From NCBI RefSeq assembly GCF_003286085.1, contig NW_020825317.1, forward strand, positions 4,464,001 to 4,528,000: a stretch of DNA of 64,000 nucleotides, given 5' to 3'. Below the pieces are notes generated by a model. That model was not told the DNA's origin. It did not search any database and worked only from the letters and a program-made list of their open reading frames with translations. The translations under genes were made by a program, and so were the position numbers. Numbering within the stretch: the first letter of the stretch is position 1; each line of letters opens with the position of its first letter. Positions 39,970-50,740 of the stretch are shown here, in pieces. This DNA comes from Drosophila persimilis. Taxonomy: Eukaryota; Arthropoda; Insecta; Diptera; Drosophilidae.

Positions 39970-40145
39970 AAATCGATATTTATCGATTGATCTGTTAAGA
40001 GATCAAAGCTGGAGATCATAGATCAAAACAGAGACAAAGGGGACTGGAAATGCAGATATCTAACCATGGAAAATCGATCAAAGATGGCACAAAACAGAAG
40101 CGAAGACCTTACAAAAATGCAATAAATCGTGTTTATCGATCAAGG
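39970..40145. promoter_or_regulatory. ATCGAT-rich island 5
   Basis: AATCGATATTTATCGATTG, AATCGATC and TTTATCGATC lie within 175 bp. It is weaker than the islands at 25-33 kb but of the same type. Confidence 0.4.
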
Positions 40146-41454
40146 ATATTGCCACAAAAATTAAAGAAATTCCCAAATGGACAAATAGGACACCCTGTTA
40201 CGAAAGTTGAATAATCCAGCAACTCAGCAATCAATATATTGATATTATAAACGCTCTCTGCTGTCCTTCTGTTCTGCATTTCTGCCCAAGGCCTGAGATT
40301 TCGGGTGCTCCAAAGGGAGGCTTTGCTTTGGGAGGATACCATTTGATACCCTGGAATATCGGTAGGAGATCTTTGCCAGATACTCATCCACTCAAGAGGA
40401 GCTATCGCTGCACATCCATTGGGAATCGGCCATGGGTATCGACGAATCTCCTCTCTTGCCGGATATATTTGAATTTTTTGAGCGATTGACGCTTACGCTT
40501 TCAACGCCAGACACAGATCGCGGGATTCCAGCAGCAGAAGCAGCTGGAACTGGGGAGGGAGGAAAGAGCAGGGGATCGGCAGCAATCGGATGTCTATTTT
40601 AAGATCCCTGCCGCACTTGGATGCATCCATCCCATCCCAGTGGATCCTCCCTCGTCCTCGCCTGCTAATAGATCGTAGCAATAATTTAATGGACATCTTG
40701 TCCCGCTCTCCGCTCCCTTCGATCTCTCTCCCTCCCTCTGATTCCACGGATCGACAGGGACCGGGACAGATGCCGGTCTCTGGATCGGCGTCGGCCTCTC
40801 CAAGAGCATGTCCATATATGTATGTAGAGCGTGCCCCAGCCCCAGCCCAGCCCCTGCCCCTGCCTCTGTCCCTGTCTCTGCCTTAATGCCTCAACCCACA
40901 TATGGCATGGCCCTGGACTTGGATTTATATTTAGTTTGCTTCCTGCTTTTGCCACTTGAGATGGGAAAAATGTGGAAAAGAAAGGAAGGGAGGAGTACCA
41001 GGGAGGAGGCAGGGCAGGGCATGTCTGTCGATCGTTTCGTTGAAAATTGTATCGATTGCACTTTAATTCTACTCTTCACTTGGCTCTGCACTCCTCTCTC
41101 TTTCGACTCTCTTTCTCTGGGTGATTTATGGTGAACATTTCCATCCCACACTCTTTCGTTTCTCCCCTTCGTGCGAGAAATCATAATTTCGTGCGCCATA
41201 TATCATACAGTAGTGTGTGTGTGTTTTGGGTCTCCAAAATTAGTCAACGGAATCATCTTCATCTTTCTTTTTGTTCTTTTTTCTTAATAGATGCCCCAAA
41301 GCGGAGTCTGAGCAACATGCCCCTGGGGCACGTGAGGCCTTAATTAAGAAAGAACATCAAATATAATTCCTTGCTCAAAATGTACAAAAATAAACCCAAA
41401 AAATAGAGCTTCCCCCTGCAGATGGTTCCATCGGATGACAGATAATGCTTCTTT

Positions 41455-41515
41455 CCAGAGCATCGATCGATACTCCGCGATAACTGTAATCGATCGATAT
41501 TCCGCGATAACCCAC
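41455..41515. promoter_or_regulatory. ATCGAT-rich island 6 with internal duplication
   Basis: ATCGATCGATA followed by CTCCGCGATAAC occurs twice in about 55 bp, the second copy with TT for CT. Confidence 0.45.
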
Positions 41516-43773
41516 TTATGGCAGGTTCCATGCCCTGGACTTGGATTTATCTCTGTTTTCGAAAACCTGTAAAGCATTTGAAAAACAGTGGAGCAAATAT
41601 TGCGAATATGTGGAAAGTGAAAAGCGATGTTTTTCTTTCTTTGGGAGAGACACAAACCGCAGGAACCGCGAAACATGAGAACCCCGACAGGGGGATGGAG
41701 TGGGGTCTGAGGCTGCGTAATTAATCAAATCTGTTTCACACACAATTCCAATTCCAATTGCCATTCCAATTGAAGGCCCCCATCCGTTTGAATGCTAAAT
41801 TAATAGAGACAACAGCTCCACACAAAACTATCCATCTCTCTCTCTCTTGTTGTGAGTGTGTCGTCTCCCCAAGGGCCGCCACGAAGTATCTTTGTATCTG
41901 TGTATCTGTGTGTGTTTGCAGTCTGGGTGTCTTGGTGTCAGTCGGTCGTAGGGCTTCTTTTCCTTCTTTCCTTCTTTTACAATGTATCTTTAGGTGGGGT
42001 GGAAAACCTCTTAACCCCAAAGATGCGATGATCTCAAACATATTTTGTCATATGCTAATTTCAATTAAGATCTATGTATCTTCCACCATAAAAAAGTACT
42101 GCATTCCGTTGTTGTCTGATCCCCAATTGTATTTTGCACTTTGAAGGCAATCGATATGATGGATGTGCCGCAGCAGGGGTTGCCGCTCTAGTTTCAGGTT
42201 CCTCCACTCCACTCCACAGCACTGGCAGGCCTTCCTCTTGCTTCCCTTCCCCATTTGGAGGGAGGCCTCTGCCAATCAATTGTTACCCCCTTTTACGAGC
42301 GAGAGTTATTTTATCGCAGATTTCGCAGATTTGGAGCAATAAACTTTTACGAATAAATAACGTAGGGTGCGGGAAGTGAACAGAGGGAGAGACGGAGAGA
42401 CAGGAACAGAGAGAACAAGCGATGACAATAACCGTTTGGTCACTTGGTCACTTTAACAGTTAGAGAGGGAGAGAGAGCAGAGGAGTAGAAGAGCAGAAGA
42501 GCAGGCAGAGCTAACAGTTTGATAGAGCAGAGGCAGAGGAGAAGCAGAAATGAGCAGAGCAGAGCCATGGACAGAGACAGAGACAGAGGCAACGGCAGAG
42601 GTAGAGGTAGAACGAAGTTTAATTGACGTTTGAAAATGCTAATTAGGTTCGATGGCTGCTTGAAGAGAGCGCGAGAGACAGGGACGGAGACAGAGCCAAA
42701 CCGTAACAAAAGAAGAACCCAAAAAAGTAGAGCCAAACGGTTCTTTGCATATTTCGAGAACTTAATCACACATAGTAAATACATACGTATGTATGTACAT
42801 ATGTGTGCATGTGTGTAAATCTTCATCTGAGATTTTTCGAGTTCCTGGACAGCAAATTTGGCAGTGCAAGCGCCCGCGCGTGCTTCACCGGGCAGGAGGG
42901 AAGGAGATTCAATTTCTGATGACTCTTGTTTATGTTTTAGCTTCGGTTTCACTAGGCAACCCGTCATTACAGCTGTGGGAAGGTCTGTACATGTGTAGGC
43001 ACAGATAATACGATGGATGTATCAGATAACGGCATTAAGTTTGATGTGCCCCAAAAGTGCTCTTTAGCTTTAGCCAAGTGCCTTCATACCGCATCAAGCA
43101 GAAAAACTATTGCATTACCATTGAAAAAAGAGTGCAAACATACGGCCTGTAAGGGATATCCGCACTCTGATGCGTTACATATGTATGTATATTTTGCCTT
43201 CGGTCTCCTTCCAGCCTTCGCCTCCACCTCTGCCTCTGTCTCTGATGCTGCTTTGCTGCTTTTCTCTCTCGTCTCCTCTTTGGCAGCAGAGCGTAACGCG
43301 ACGCACGCGCCGCTTTCGGGCAGCAGCGACGGCAGGCGACGCAAAGGAATTTTATGCGCAGGCGCAGCCCCAAAAAGGCCAGCGACTTTTGTCTTCTGCT
43401 GCTTCCTCCGCATGCTGCGCGGCTGTTGTTGCCTTGGTATTCGTTTTTGTTTTCAAGTAGGAGGACAATCCGCCTCGGATCCCGTTCCCACACTCTCAGC
43501 AGGAACCAGGCAAAGAGCAGGATGGAGACGGAAGGGAAGGGAAGGGAAGATCGACTGCAGATGGTCTCGGGTAGATGATAATTTGTATACCCTATACACC
43601 TACTCGCAGCATCCGAGAGAGCGGCTCCCACAGTAGTTTAACCACTCTCTGGCACACAGATCAAGAGAGCAAGGTATTTTTATGCAAGGTGACGCATTCC
43701 AAATATTGCTAATAAAATTCAACTAAAGGCCCCACCTTGCATTCATGCACCCCGCACACTGACCACACCACAA

Positions 43774-43810
43774 GTAAAAGCAAAAGCAAAAGCAAAAGCA
43801 AAAGCAAAAG
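43774..43810. repeat. AAAAGC hexanucleotide repeat
   Basis: Six consecutive units. Confidence 0.9.
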
Positions 43811-45499
43811 ACCAGTAGCAGAAAGGAGAGAGCAAAAGGCAGAGTGAAGAGCGTGACAGAGCGGGCCAGGCAATCCTGATCCGAGTTCAATGTCAAGTTC
43901 AGTGTCGTTCATTCGACAAATTTCGTGATTTCATCGAAACTTAGATCCCTTCGCCTAAAACTTATATCATTTTCGGGTGCTCACAGTTATCAGAGCCCTT
44001 GAAAAACCTAGAGCCTATACAAAAAATAATTATACAAAATAATTTGTTCAGAAAGAAATAGAACAACGGGCTTTCCGAATTAGGAAGGGCTACTGCAGAT
44101 GGTAAGTTTGTATGGTTTGGGTGGGGGGCCCTGAGGTCAGAAGTTATAGCCCTATTTCAACCCAACAGAACTTGCGGCGGATAACACATTCCCTAAAAGG
44201 AACACCGCGCCTATTGGTGACTGACTAGAACAGGATAAGGCGAAGAGTAAGTTTGAATTTTATTTAGTTTGCTGTTGTTCTTGTGGTTTCTGCCATAATG
44301 TTGTCATCGGGCCCAGCCGCCTGGCAACTGCTTTCCGCGGTCCCTCAAGCGATAAGTGCCACACTATACAGATTTATATCTCGCGGCGTCCCGTCCTGTC
44401 AAGGACGCACTTATCCCGGGGCGAATCTTGATGGGGGGAGGGGCCTGGACAGAACCTGGGTAGGAGGGGTGCGTCACGCTTATGACGTGAGTCATCCAAA
44501 AAGTGGTCAGAAAGGGAACCCTGGTGGAGCGGAACGAAGTACAGAAACGCGTTACCCGAAAAGAGCTTTAAAAGGGTTATTAATGATGGCAGGGGGATTA
44601 ATGGCGGGGGAGGGGTCGTTATGCAAGAACTCGTGACACAACGGATCTGCTGGATCGCGGCCTCTCCCTGTCTCTTTTTGTTTTTTTTTTGTTTTTGTTT
44701 TGCGAATTCTGTCATTTCCTTTTATTTCGTTTTCTTTTTATCTACAAAAAATATCCGCAGGGCGCCATTAGGACTACGCTGCCGGCGTCGCCCTGCTTGC
44801 TCTGCTGGGACGCTCCCGTTAGTGGTAGGACGGTTTTATTTCGTGGTGGTGGGCAATATGCCGCCAGCAGCAGAAGGGCAGATGCGAGAGGCGATGAGGA
44901 GGGAGTTTCATTAGCACACATTTTAAACTAGCTAAGTAATTAAACACGCGAGATTATCTTAGAACCAGTCTAGTCTCTATCCCTATCGCTCTCCTCCATG
45001 GCCTACACAGCACGCAAATTTTTGGCCAGCAGCAACACCGCCTACAGAGAGCGAGCGTCCCTGGCTGCTGCACACACACACACACGCACTCGGAAATTTT
45101 TATTGATTTTTCACACACAAACACACAATGACACACAGGAGTTTCGTGGAGATAACGGAGGAAAGGCAATACAAATGGACAAACAAATAAAAACAACGAT
45201 ATGCAATTTCTCAACCGTTTCACTACGCCCCGCTCCTCTTCACACAGAATAAATAACACTTACTGCACTCGTACTCTTCGTTTCGTTGGGTCTTCTCTCT
45301 CTCTGTGTTTTTTTGTTGCTTTCCTTTGGCTCCTTGACAAAATTTCAGCACACGCCCTAATTTGGCCGACGGAGGGGGCTGCCGCTGGCGCCAACGAGAG
45401 GATCCACCGGAGGACACCTATAAACAAAAAGAGACGCACACACACTCGCAAAAAAAGTGCAGGACACTCCCGTTACCGTGCCCGCTGGCTCTCACGTTT

Positions 45500-45804
45500 T
45501 TCTCCGCTGCTGAACGGTTGTTGGAGCGGCCGCGCCAAATCACTTTTATTAGATTAAACAATTGCACAAAGTCATTTCTATTGCACTTTTCGATGCGCGG
45601 CTAAGGATTTGAACCCACGTATAAGCGAAGTTTTTTTTTTTAAGTTCGAGCGAATTTCGTAGTTTTTAAATTTGTTTATCGACGCGCGCACAGCTACCGC
45701 TCGCTTCATTTGACGGAGGATTCGCGTTCACCAAGCATCTTCCTGTGGGGTGTGTGGGTTGTTGCGGCCGCGGGCCGAGACAGATTGGGGCGGCAAGGCC
45801 GTGT
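45500..45804 (-). other. Possible distal DAAM 5' UTR exon
   Basis: Downstream (minus strand) of the DRE/motif 1 module lies GC-richer sequence of 5' UTR character. A possible donor is AAC|GTGAGAG near 45.50 kb. No coding is evident. Assignment to DAAM is inferred from strand and from the absence of another minus-strand gene before 27.9 kb. Confidence 0.3.
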
Positions 45805-45832
45805 ACCAGTGTGACCGCGGACTTATCGATAA
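45805..45832 (-). promoter_or_regulatory. Core promoter module: DRE plus motif 1, minus orientation
   Basis: On the minus strand this reads TTATCGATAA, 6 bp of spacer, then GGTCACACTGG. These are the DREF element and Ohler motif 1, a pairing typical of broadly expressed Drosophila promoters. It is a candidate promoter for DAAM. A copy with one mismatch in 28 bp lies at 47186-47213. Confidence 0.6.
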
Positions 45833-46100
45833 GAACGCGAACTTAGCCCACATAAGCCCCCTCCATTTAAAAAGTTCAACTACTTGAGGTAAATGGCGGA
45901 ATATATTAACGATTGTAAATTCTTCTTGTAGATTCATGCCATCTTTCATCTGAACTTAAAAATAACCACGCTAACTTTCACCTCAACTACGCTAACATTA
46001 TTAAATTTTCATTATTTTCGGTGGAAAATTTAAATACCCCCTTGGATTGCATGGGTTAATCGTTCTCCGTCAGTATTGGAACGCATATTGCTCAATTTGG

Positions 46101-46216
46101 ATGTTCCGTCGAATATTACTAGCTAGATAGAACATTTAGTCATGTCCACCTAATTTTATCCGATTAATGAATCAATTTTCTACCTGATTGACTACTTCTA
46201 AGTACCCTCTTTTGTT
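46101..46216 (+). repeat. Dispersed repeat, copy A (about 116 bp)
   Basis: Aligns over its whole length with 46901-47016 (about 75-80% by eye, no large gaps). Both begin with TTCCGTCGAATA and include AGAACATTT and AATTTTAT. Probably a remnant of a non-autonomous mobile element. Confidence 0.7.
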
Positions 46217-46900
46217 GTATAGTGTAGAGAACAAGGTTTAAACAAAAAAGGTCAACAAAAAAACAGTGGCAACGTAAGTGAGTATGAAATGTCACGCCCA
46301 CCGGAGTTTGGCTCAGCTATACCCTATTTCGTTAATATGTATATATGAAGAAACTGTTTTTCCAAGCTGTTTTAAAACATAATTAATATAGAAATGATTT
46401 CAGATTGTTGTGTGTTGGACATATTAATGCATATGATTAGGGTGTTGTAAATATATCTCAATCCCAATACCCATTCTTCGTTTCTGTAAGAAGACTAAAA
46501 TCTTTAAAATATCGTTGAAATACCTTTAAAGCAGAAACTGAATAGTTTGGCCTTCATCATTAGATGACAAACATTCTCTCAGTTCTATAATATCCACTTC
46601 CCAGGGTATGCAAAATGTTGCTCAATCCGCGCAATGTTGTGGAACAATGCTGCTGGATTTCACGGCACATGAGTTTGGCCCATACAAATTGAATGTTGCC
46701 AGCAGCATAGCATGAGTGTGGAATGTAGGGACATTGTTGAGCTGAAAAGGGACATTGTGGCGAGGAAAAATCCCTCCACGAAGAGAGGATATCCCATCAA
46801 AAAATGGAGAGTAAGTCCCAAAGAAAAGAGAGCAAGTCCCAATCAAATCTACGGTCTCACTCTAAAAAATACCGAAAATGTATCATATTCCTCGTTTTTG

Positions 46901-47016
46901 ATCTTCCGTCGAATACTACAAGCTATATAGAACATTTTGCCATGCCCACATAATTTTATACGATTCATGAATAATTTTTCTACTTAACTGGTTTATTCTA
47001 AATACTTGCTTTTATT
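46901..47016 (+). repeat. Dispersed repeat, copy B (about 116 bp)
   Basis: Partner of copy A, exactly 800 bp away and in the same orientation. It is flanked on its left by ATACCGAAAATG, which resembles motif 6 sequence on the opposite strand. Confidence 0.7.
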
Positions 47017-47185
47017 GGATTTCTTTATAACGTGGGAAATGAAATTTAATAGATTGATTAAACTGGCAAAATATACCATTGTATACCGATATACCGTAAA
47101 TATACCGTCGGTTAAATTTTGACCTCAAAAAATATCGAAAAGTATTAAAAATACCGTAAACGGTCACCCTGCCGTTTACTTTCCA

Positions 47186-47213
47186 ACCAGTGTGACCGCG
47201 GAGTTATCGATAA
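47186..47213 (-). promoter_or_regulatory. Second copy of the DRE plus motif 1 module
   Basis: Nearly identical (27 of 28 bases) to the module at 45805-45832, and in the same orientation. It sits about 450 bp upstream of the plus-strand coiled-coil gene but points away from it. Confidence 0.55.
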
Positions 47214-47475
47214 AACATATACGGTCCGACTCTCAGATATATACTAAAATATAGCTTCTCGTTTAAAAAATATACCGAAAATATACTGACGAATTCAAAG
47301 TATATTTTAAAAATTAGTGTTGCCCGATGTTAAACGATGTTTGCCTTTTGACTTATCGAAAACATCGATAGCACCTAACAAAAGGGCGTTAAAGTTAAAA
47401 ATGAATTTAATAAGACCTAAGAAGCTATCTTAATTTAAGGGAAATACTCGGTGGGGCAGGGGTTTGACCAGGTGG

Positions 47476-47483
47476 CAGCGCTG
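47476..47483. promoter_or_regulatory. Motif 7 element upstream of the coiled-coil gene
   Basis: CAGCGCTG fits Drosophila core-promoter motif 7 and lies about 300 bp before the start codon. It is the best candidate for that gene's promoter, helped by an ATCGATA at about 47365. Confidence 0.4.
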
Positions 47484-47697
47484 GAATTTGAAATGTATTT
47501 TGTATATTTGAATGTTTTAAGTAAAGTTATCATTGATTTTAGCTTCAAACTAAACATAAGCAACCACTTTACAACTTTAGTTCAAATTGAAATTTATTCG
47601 AGCTCAAAATCATAGTTTAAATAATAATTCTTTTTCTAGCCAACCCTTGATTGGCCTTGCGTTTACGAGCTAGGAACTGATACAGTGACACAGTGAG

Positions 47698-47756
47698 GTG
47701 AGATTGCATTGGTGGGGGTTTCTCAGAGGTCTAAAGTATAGCTTAACACCCAACAG
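47698..47756 (+). other. Probable 59-bp intron in the 5' UTR of the coiled-coil gene
   Basis: Donor GAG|GTGAGATT and acceptor CACCCAACAG with a branch-like CTTAAC. Removing it leaves the ATG at 47779 as the first start. Confidence 0.55.
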
Positions 47757-47778
47757 ATCTACTAAAAGTTATACAATC

Positions 47779-49533
47779 ATGGATTCGGAGGAGAATGGCG
47801 GCTACATGTACAGCTGTGAGTCGTGCGAATCAAAACACATGCTCTCGAAACAGGGTACAGGATCGGTTGGATCTGGGTCCGGCTCATCGCAATCAACCAA
47901 CGCGGTGCATGCATCATCTTCATCTATATCAGATGGGAGCGCTTCAGGGTATTGCATGCAGGATAATGAAACAGATTCGGATAATTCAGACGATATGAAT
48001 TCGATGGACTTGAGGCATTGGAACTTTGTGGAACACTTTAAAAAGGATCCGACTGGTTTCCTCGATGAAATTGTCGAACGTTATATACATCTGAACAATG
48101 TGGTCAAGTTGAAAAGTAATGCGGCCAAAAAGGAAAAACAGATTCTGTCGAACGAGAAGAAGATGAACAGCGATCTGCGCCAAGAGCTAGAGAATTGTAG
48201 AAAGAGTCTGGAGAGTGTGAGCACCACCTGCCGCAACTTGGCAGCTGAAAGTCAACATTTTATGGGGGAATTGGAACGTGCCAGGCAGAAGTTTTACGAA
48301 CAGCGCTCTGAACAAATGCAGGAGCACAACGGAGTTTGTGCCGTCCTCCGAAGCGAATTGCAGCAGGCCCAAGAGATGTGCCAGAGCCTGGCCGATGAAA
48401 AAGAAAAGCTCGTCGAAGAGGTAGACTTCTACAAGAGTCTGGGAGAGGGAGAGAGAGCGTCCGGCGGCCCCAATCGGAAATACAAATTACTTTGTGCCGC
48501 TCTTAAAACCGAGCTCCACCATAATCAAACTGTTATTCAGGACTTGGGAAAGTACAACGAAGACTTAGAGGAGAAAGCCATCGGTGCGACCGAAGAAATG
48601 CAGAATCTGAGCGCTGAAAATGAAAAGCTTCAAGTGGAACTGAAGTTCTACAAGAACCAGTACTTTGACGAGAACTCCGAGGAAGTGCAAAAGAACAAAG
48701 AACTGCAGCAGGAACTCACAGAGGTGCAATCAAATTTCAAGAGCCTGGCCACTGCCAATGAGAAGCTTTTAAAGGAAATAGAGATCTACAAGACTGTCTT
48801 TTACAAAGACAAATTGGCGGCGAATGAGAAAGTCAAGGAATTCTGTCGTAAACTCCAAGGAGAGCTCCTCGAGAAAAATAAAACTCTTGAGAAAGTTCGT
48901 TCCACGAACGAAAAGTTACAAGACAAAGTAGGTCACATGAAATTAATGTTGAACCGCTTGGACCTCCATTCAAAGGGACTCAAAATAGCCCTCGATGAGA
49001 ACTCTGAACTTGAAAAGCGGATGGTTGTGCAAAAGAAGGCCATAGAGCTACTCGAATCTCTGAACGCAAAGTTACGTGCGGATGCCACAAATACACGCGA
49101 TTGCTTCAAGAAGCTGAGGGAAAGCTTTAAACTTGAACTGGCCAAAAGACAGGTCCACAGCTGTTCAGAATGCTCACGGCAGGGGGAGGGCGAGGGCGAT
49201 GGGGCTGGTGCTGGTGCTGGTGCTGACCACGAGCATGGAAAGAACCAAAAACTGCACTCCCTGCTCATGAAGATGGTCCGTCATGTGGATAAGCTGTCCA
49301 AAATAAGCCGCACCGCCAACACCAGTCCCAGCAGCTCCAGCAGCAACATCTCGATGTCCCAGATTCTAGGACGGAACCACCTGAAGATGGACCCCGAGGA
49401 GGTACTAGAAGATGTGTTCAAGACATTCTGTGACTTGGCCACCGACTACTGGGTGACCCAGATGCATCCTATGCAATCGATGGAGGCCAGGCCATCGACT
49501 GGAAGCTGTCGTTCATCAGACGATGAAAATTAA
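47779..49533 (+). CDS. Long coiled-coil protein (584 aa), function unknown
   Basis: This is a single coding exon. The start is the ATG at 47779 in the context ACAATCATGG; the same frame extends upstream only through a probable UTR intron. Residues 1-75 are Ser/Gly-rich and acidic with a CESCESK motif. Residues about 80-110 are more ordered (WNFVEHFKKDPTGFL). Residues about 115-455 are heptad-rich coiled coil. The coiled coil contains five diverged repeats, each starting LxxEL and most ending NEKLxxE(h)xFYK, at about 133-179, 190-224, 242-298, 309-345 and 359-395. A Gly/Ala/Glu linker follows (466-482). A C-terminal segment holds a predicted helix, a Ser run, and an acidic-aromatic helix at 538-560. 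There is no signal peptide or membrane segment, so it is probably a cytosolic structural or scaffold protein. I do not recognise the family. It converges on the secreted-protein gene. Confidence 0.88.
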   Translation: MDSEENGGYMYSCESCESKHMLSKQGTGSVGSGSGSSQSTNAVHASSSSISDGSASGYCMQDNETDSDNSDDMNSMDLRHWNFVEHFKKDPTGFLDEIVERYIHLNNVVKLKSNAAKKEKQILSNEKKMNSDLRQELENCRKSLESVSTTCRNLAAESQHFMGELERARQKFYEQRSEQMQEHNGVCAVLRSELQQAQEMCQSLADEKEKLVEEVDFYKSLGEGERASGGPNRKYKLLCAALKTELHHNQTVIQDLGKYNEDLEEKAIGATEEMQNLSAENEKLQVELKFYKNQYFDENSEEVQKNKELQQELTEVQSNFKSLATANEKLLKEIEIYKTVFYKDKLAANEKVKEFCRKLQGELLEKNKTLEKVRSTNEKLQDKVGHMKLMLNRLDLHSKGLKIALDENSELEKRMVVQKKAIELLESLNAKLRADATNTRDCFKKLRESFKLELAKRQVHSCSECSRQGEGEGDGAGAGAGADHEHGKNQKLHSLLMKMVRHVDKLSKISRTANTSPSSSSSNISMSQILGRNHLKMDPEEVLEDVFKTFCDLATDYWVTQMHPMQSMEARPSTGSCRSSDDEN

Positions 49534-49848
49534 CTGGAAACTCATCAGCAATAATGCAACCTACAGTACAGTACATCCACTATACACTACACTACATACA
49601 ATACATATACACAACTAGAGTTTGTCTATACATGTACTATTGTTATATTTTTTACGATTTATGAACGGGGACATCTATGTACCCAGACACCCCACTATAC
49701 CAGCAATGTATCATTCAAATTCACCATTGTACTATTTTGTATTCACACAGTTTTTCAAAATTAATTATCAAAATTCAACGCGCCCAGTGGGAAAACTAGT
49801 TCCAAGGAACCAGAACTTGGTGGTGGGTGCATATACATATTGAATTGC

Positions 49849-49854
49849 AATAAA
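49849..49854 (+). terminator. Poly(A) signal of the coiled-coil gene
   Basis: AATAAA about 315 bp after the stop codon, the first canonical hexamer downstream. Confidence 0.6.
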
Positions 49855-49957
49855 TTGAGCTCTTTTCCTGGTTAAATTGTGCAACCGCCATTTTATTGTA
49901 CAGCAGTTAATACTGTTGCAGAACAACCACTCGGTGCAGCGTGGCTGAGTGGTGCTC

Positions 49958-50050
49958 CTATTCATCCTGAATGCCCTTGAGAGCACTATTGTCGTCCGAG
50001 GCCTTCTGCTGCAGTTGGTGGTGCAAATGGAGATGCCAGGTCAAGCGAGT
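49958..50050 (-). CDS. Possible small terminal exon
   Basis: After a pyrimidine-rich acceptor (TTTTCCCCCACAAG), the minus strand encodes 30 residues beginning TRLTWHLHLHHQLQQ and ending LKGIQDE, followed by TAG. Codon use looks genuine. In the same frame a stop lies just upstream, so an upstream exon is required. A candidate lies at 50305-50075 on the minus strand (open frame, with TATAAAAT directly upstream), but I found no convincing donor there. It could be a small separate gene or an alternative end of the neighbour. Confidence 0.35.
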   Translation of the reverse strand, partial: TRLTWHLHLHHQLQQKASDDNSALKGIQDE

Positions 50051-50360
50051 CTTGTGGGGGAAAACCTTTGATGGTTAAATGGAGGCTGTCTCAATTAAAG
50101 AACAACTTCTTCGATGGTAACATAGGTTTTTGAACCGATTGGAATTGGAGGAGGCACTGGAGGGAGGTTTCCCTGTCGGGAATTGGATTCCCATCGATTC
50201 CAATAGAAAATTGGTAGAGACTACTGTGGTCTTGTGGCTTATTGGTGTCCCTATAGGGGGAGAAAGGAAGCTTGCATTGTGGGTTACCCCATTTTGGTTA
50301 AACATATTTTATACCAGTTCGTGTGTATCTGTGGGTTCTCTTAACTTTATCAATAAATCT

Positions 50361-50366
50361 TTTATT
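50361..50366 (-). terminator. Poly(A) signal of the mucin-like gene
   Basis: Minus-strand AATAAA about 375 bp past the stop codon at 50741. Confidence 0.55.
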
Positions 50367-50610
50367 CAAAAATTCTAGTTACAATACAATACAATACATA
50401 TAGATATACATAGTACTTGTATCATAAAACCACGACGACTCTTTATGTTGGTTTCTTGACACCGGATGACTGACTCTTACAGCCTATGCCACACTTATGA
50501 CTACGGGATCTGGATCCCTGGAAAACACCACCACTCGATCCCGATCCGGATCCTGATTCCGGCGGAGGAGCAGAGAAAGAACAGTGACTACAATAAATAC
50601 ACACACACAT

Positions 50611-50655
50611 ACGGATACGGATACGGATACGATAACGATTACGATTACGATTAGG
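50611..50655. repeat. GGATAC/GATTAC hexanucleotide repeat in the 3' UTR
   Basis: Alternating GGATAC and GATTAC units. Located between the stop codon and the poly(A) signal of the minus-strand gene. Confidence 0.85.
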
Positions 50656-50740
50656 ATAGTTTGGATACCCCCTTGGCAGGGGGACGGGACAGAGGGGAAA
50701 CATATGTACACATATTTATATTTTTGTCTGGTGTAAGTAT

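Larger units (their letters stand above)
27891..45500. other. Gene-poor region upstream of the DAAM long-isoform exon
   Basis: No open frame in this 17.6-kb stretch has both coding composition and splice support; the longer ones are GC- or repeat-driven. It contains the ATCGAT islands and microsatellites listed separately. CpG-rich patches occur near 28.08-28.12 and 43.25-43.45 kb. It is most simply read as DAAM upstream intron or regulatory DNA, but it could equally be intergenic. Confidence 0.45.
46860..47300. promoter_or_regulatory. Cluster of motif 6-like (GGTATWTTT) elements
   Basis: On the minus strand TTCGGTATTTTT (about 46864-46875) and TTCGGTATATTT (about 47268-47279) match Drosophila motif 6. 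Several further TATACCG/ATACCG cores lie between. They surround the DRE/motif 1 module. Confidence 0.4.

Noticed and set aside
43013-43636. 207-codon plus-strand open frame
   Set aside because: It sits in a GC-rich patch that is open on both strands. The start context and domain content are not convincing.
47698-47778. Upstream 27-codon extension of the coiled-coil gene starting at GTG
   Set aside because: GTG is not a normal start here. The segment has a good donor and acceptor and is more likely a UTR intron.
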